DNA from: an uncultured Collinsella sp. | GTDB lineage: Bacteria > Actinomycetota > Coriobacteriia > Coriobacteriales > Coriobacteriaceae | Length of the DNA: 5,332 nt | NCBI GenBank assembly: GCA_958424475.1 | Contig: CATZTY010000090.1 | Location: 1 to 5,332, forward strand | Direction: 5' to 3' | In this document: positions 4,733 to 5,332 of the stretch, piece after piece | How positions within the stretch are numbered: position 1 is the first letter of the stretch | How the letters are laid out: every line of letters starts with the position of its first letter | Made by a program: the position numbers and the translations under genes | Notes under the pieces: model-generated | Database searches by the model: none | Seen by the model: the letters and a program-made list of their open reading frames with translations, nothing else | Told to the model about the DNA's origin: nothing

Positions 4733-5332
4733 ATGAGTAACGTTCGCGTTTGTGTAGACGTTGTGGGCGGAGACGAGAAACCTCAGGTTGTTCTCGATGG
4801 TATCGAGGCTGCGCTTGCCGCCGATCCCGATATCGAGGTCTTGGCGGCTGGCCCGGCCGAAATCGTCAATCCCTTTGCAGCTTCCCATGCACGTGTTGAG
4901 GCCCTTGAGGCACCTGACGTTATCGCCATGGATGACGATCCCATTCGCGCCGTGATGACCAAGCGTAAGTCGTCGATCGTGCTTTCTTGCCGCGCCATTA
5001 AGAAGGGCAACGCGGATGCGTTCTTCTCCGCCGGCTCCACCGGTGCCATGACCGCCGCTGCCACCGCCTACGTGACGCCGTTTAGGTATCAGGCCGAAGG
5101 CAAGAAGCAGCCGGTGCGCCCCTGTCTGACCAATGCGCTGCCCAATCGCGCCGGCGGTCTGACGGTGCTGTGCGACATGGGTGCCAGCCCCGATGTCGAG
5201 GTTGACGATATGGTGCGTTTTGCCCAGATGGGCAGCGCCTATGCCCGCGTCGTCCTGGGCATCGAGCATCCTCGCGTGGGCCTGCTTGCCAACGGCACCG
5301 AGGACGAGAAGGGTTCTAACTTTACCAAGGCC
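4733..5332 (+). CDS. plsX: Phosphate acyltransferase PlsX (3' partial)
   Basis: PlsX converts acyl-ACP and phosphate to acyl-phosphate, the acyl donor for PlsY in the first step of phospholipid synthesis; it is a peripheral membrane enzyme. The first 200 codons are present, of about 330–350 in the family. Visible family features are an N-terminal VCVDVVGGD (residues 6–14, usually VDAMGGD), the segment VIAMDDDPIRAVMTKRKSS (63–81), DAFFSAGSTGAM (95–106, usually SAGNTGA), LCDMGASPDVE (146–156), FAQMGSAYARVVLGIEHPRVGLL (163–185) and NGTEDEKGSNFTKA at the edge (187–200). Substitutions at usually invariant spots (A-M to V-V, N to S) are mild. The gene is intact as far as seen. It follows rpmF after 87 bases. 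Downstream neighbours are outside the window; acpP, rnc or fab genes are common there in other bacteria. Confidence 0.96.
   Translation, partial: MSNVRVCVDVVGGDEKPQVVLDGIEAALAADPDIEVLAAGPAEIVNPFAASHARVEALEAPDVIAMDDDPIRAVMTKRKSSIVLSCRAIKKGNADAFFSAGSTGAMTAAATAYVTPFRYQAEGKKQPVRPCLTNALPNRAGGLTVLCDMGASPDVEVDDMVRFAQMGSAYARVVLGIEHPRVGLLANGTEDEKGSNFTKA

Noticed and set aside
4418..5269. A 283-codon open frame on the - strand opposite rpmF and plsX
   Set aside because: It lies fully antisense to two clear conserved genes, has a low-complexity composition typical of GC-rich shadow frames, and shows no recognisable family or ribosome binding site.

Overview
This is an ordinary but dense chromosomal housekeeping region. 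All seven genes are on the + strand. The sequence is GC-rich, with strong AGGAGG-type ribosome binding sites. The gene order rsmD–coaD–(DivIVA/SepIVA-like)–yceD resembles actinobacteria, while yceD–rpmF–plsX is the arrangement known from Proteobacteria and Firmicutes. Protein style and gene order together suggest a Coriobacteriia-type actinobacterium (Collinsella/Olsenella-like). This is inferred from recalled families, not from a search.

Layout. Positions 1–2138 hold recG, open at the 5' edge. It overlaps rsmD (2135–2791) by ATGA, and rsmD overlaps coaD (2784–3281) by 8 bases, so these three look like one translationally coupled unit. A 68-base gap with an extended -10 promoter leads into a small coiled-coil gene (3350–3847), which I place in the SepIVA (Rv2927c-type) septation-factor family. 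It is joined to yceD (3847–4401) by a TAATG overlap. A second gap of 64 bases carries another extended -10 promoter ahead of rpmF (4466–4645). A third gap of 87 bases holds a TATACT -10 box, a 14-base palindrome and a 12-bp-stem intrinsic terminator-like hairpin, followed by plsX (4733 onward), which runs off the 3' edge.

Functionally the window links replication-fork rescue (RecG), ribosome assembly (RsmD, YceD, L32), coenzyme A synthesis (CoaD) and entry into phospholipid synthesis (PlsX), with a probable cell-division/envelope factor in the middle. CoA supplies the 4'-phosphopantetheine of acyl carrier protein, and PlsX draws on acyl-ACP. Co-location of growth-rate-linked ribosome and membrane functions is therefore sensible.

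No mobile element, CRISPR array, tRNA, rRNA or defence system is visible. The items most worth a second look are the SepIVA-like protein, the hairpin-containing leader before plsX, and a shared GGTA-type -10 motif at three intergenic sites.
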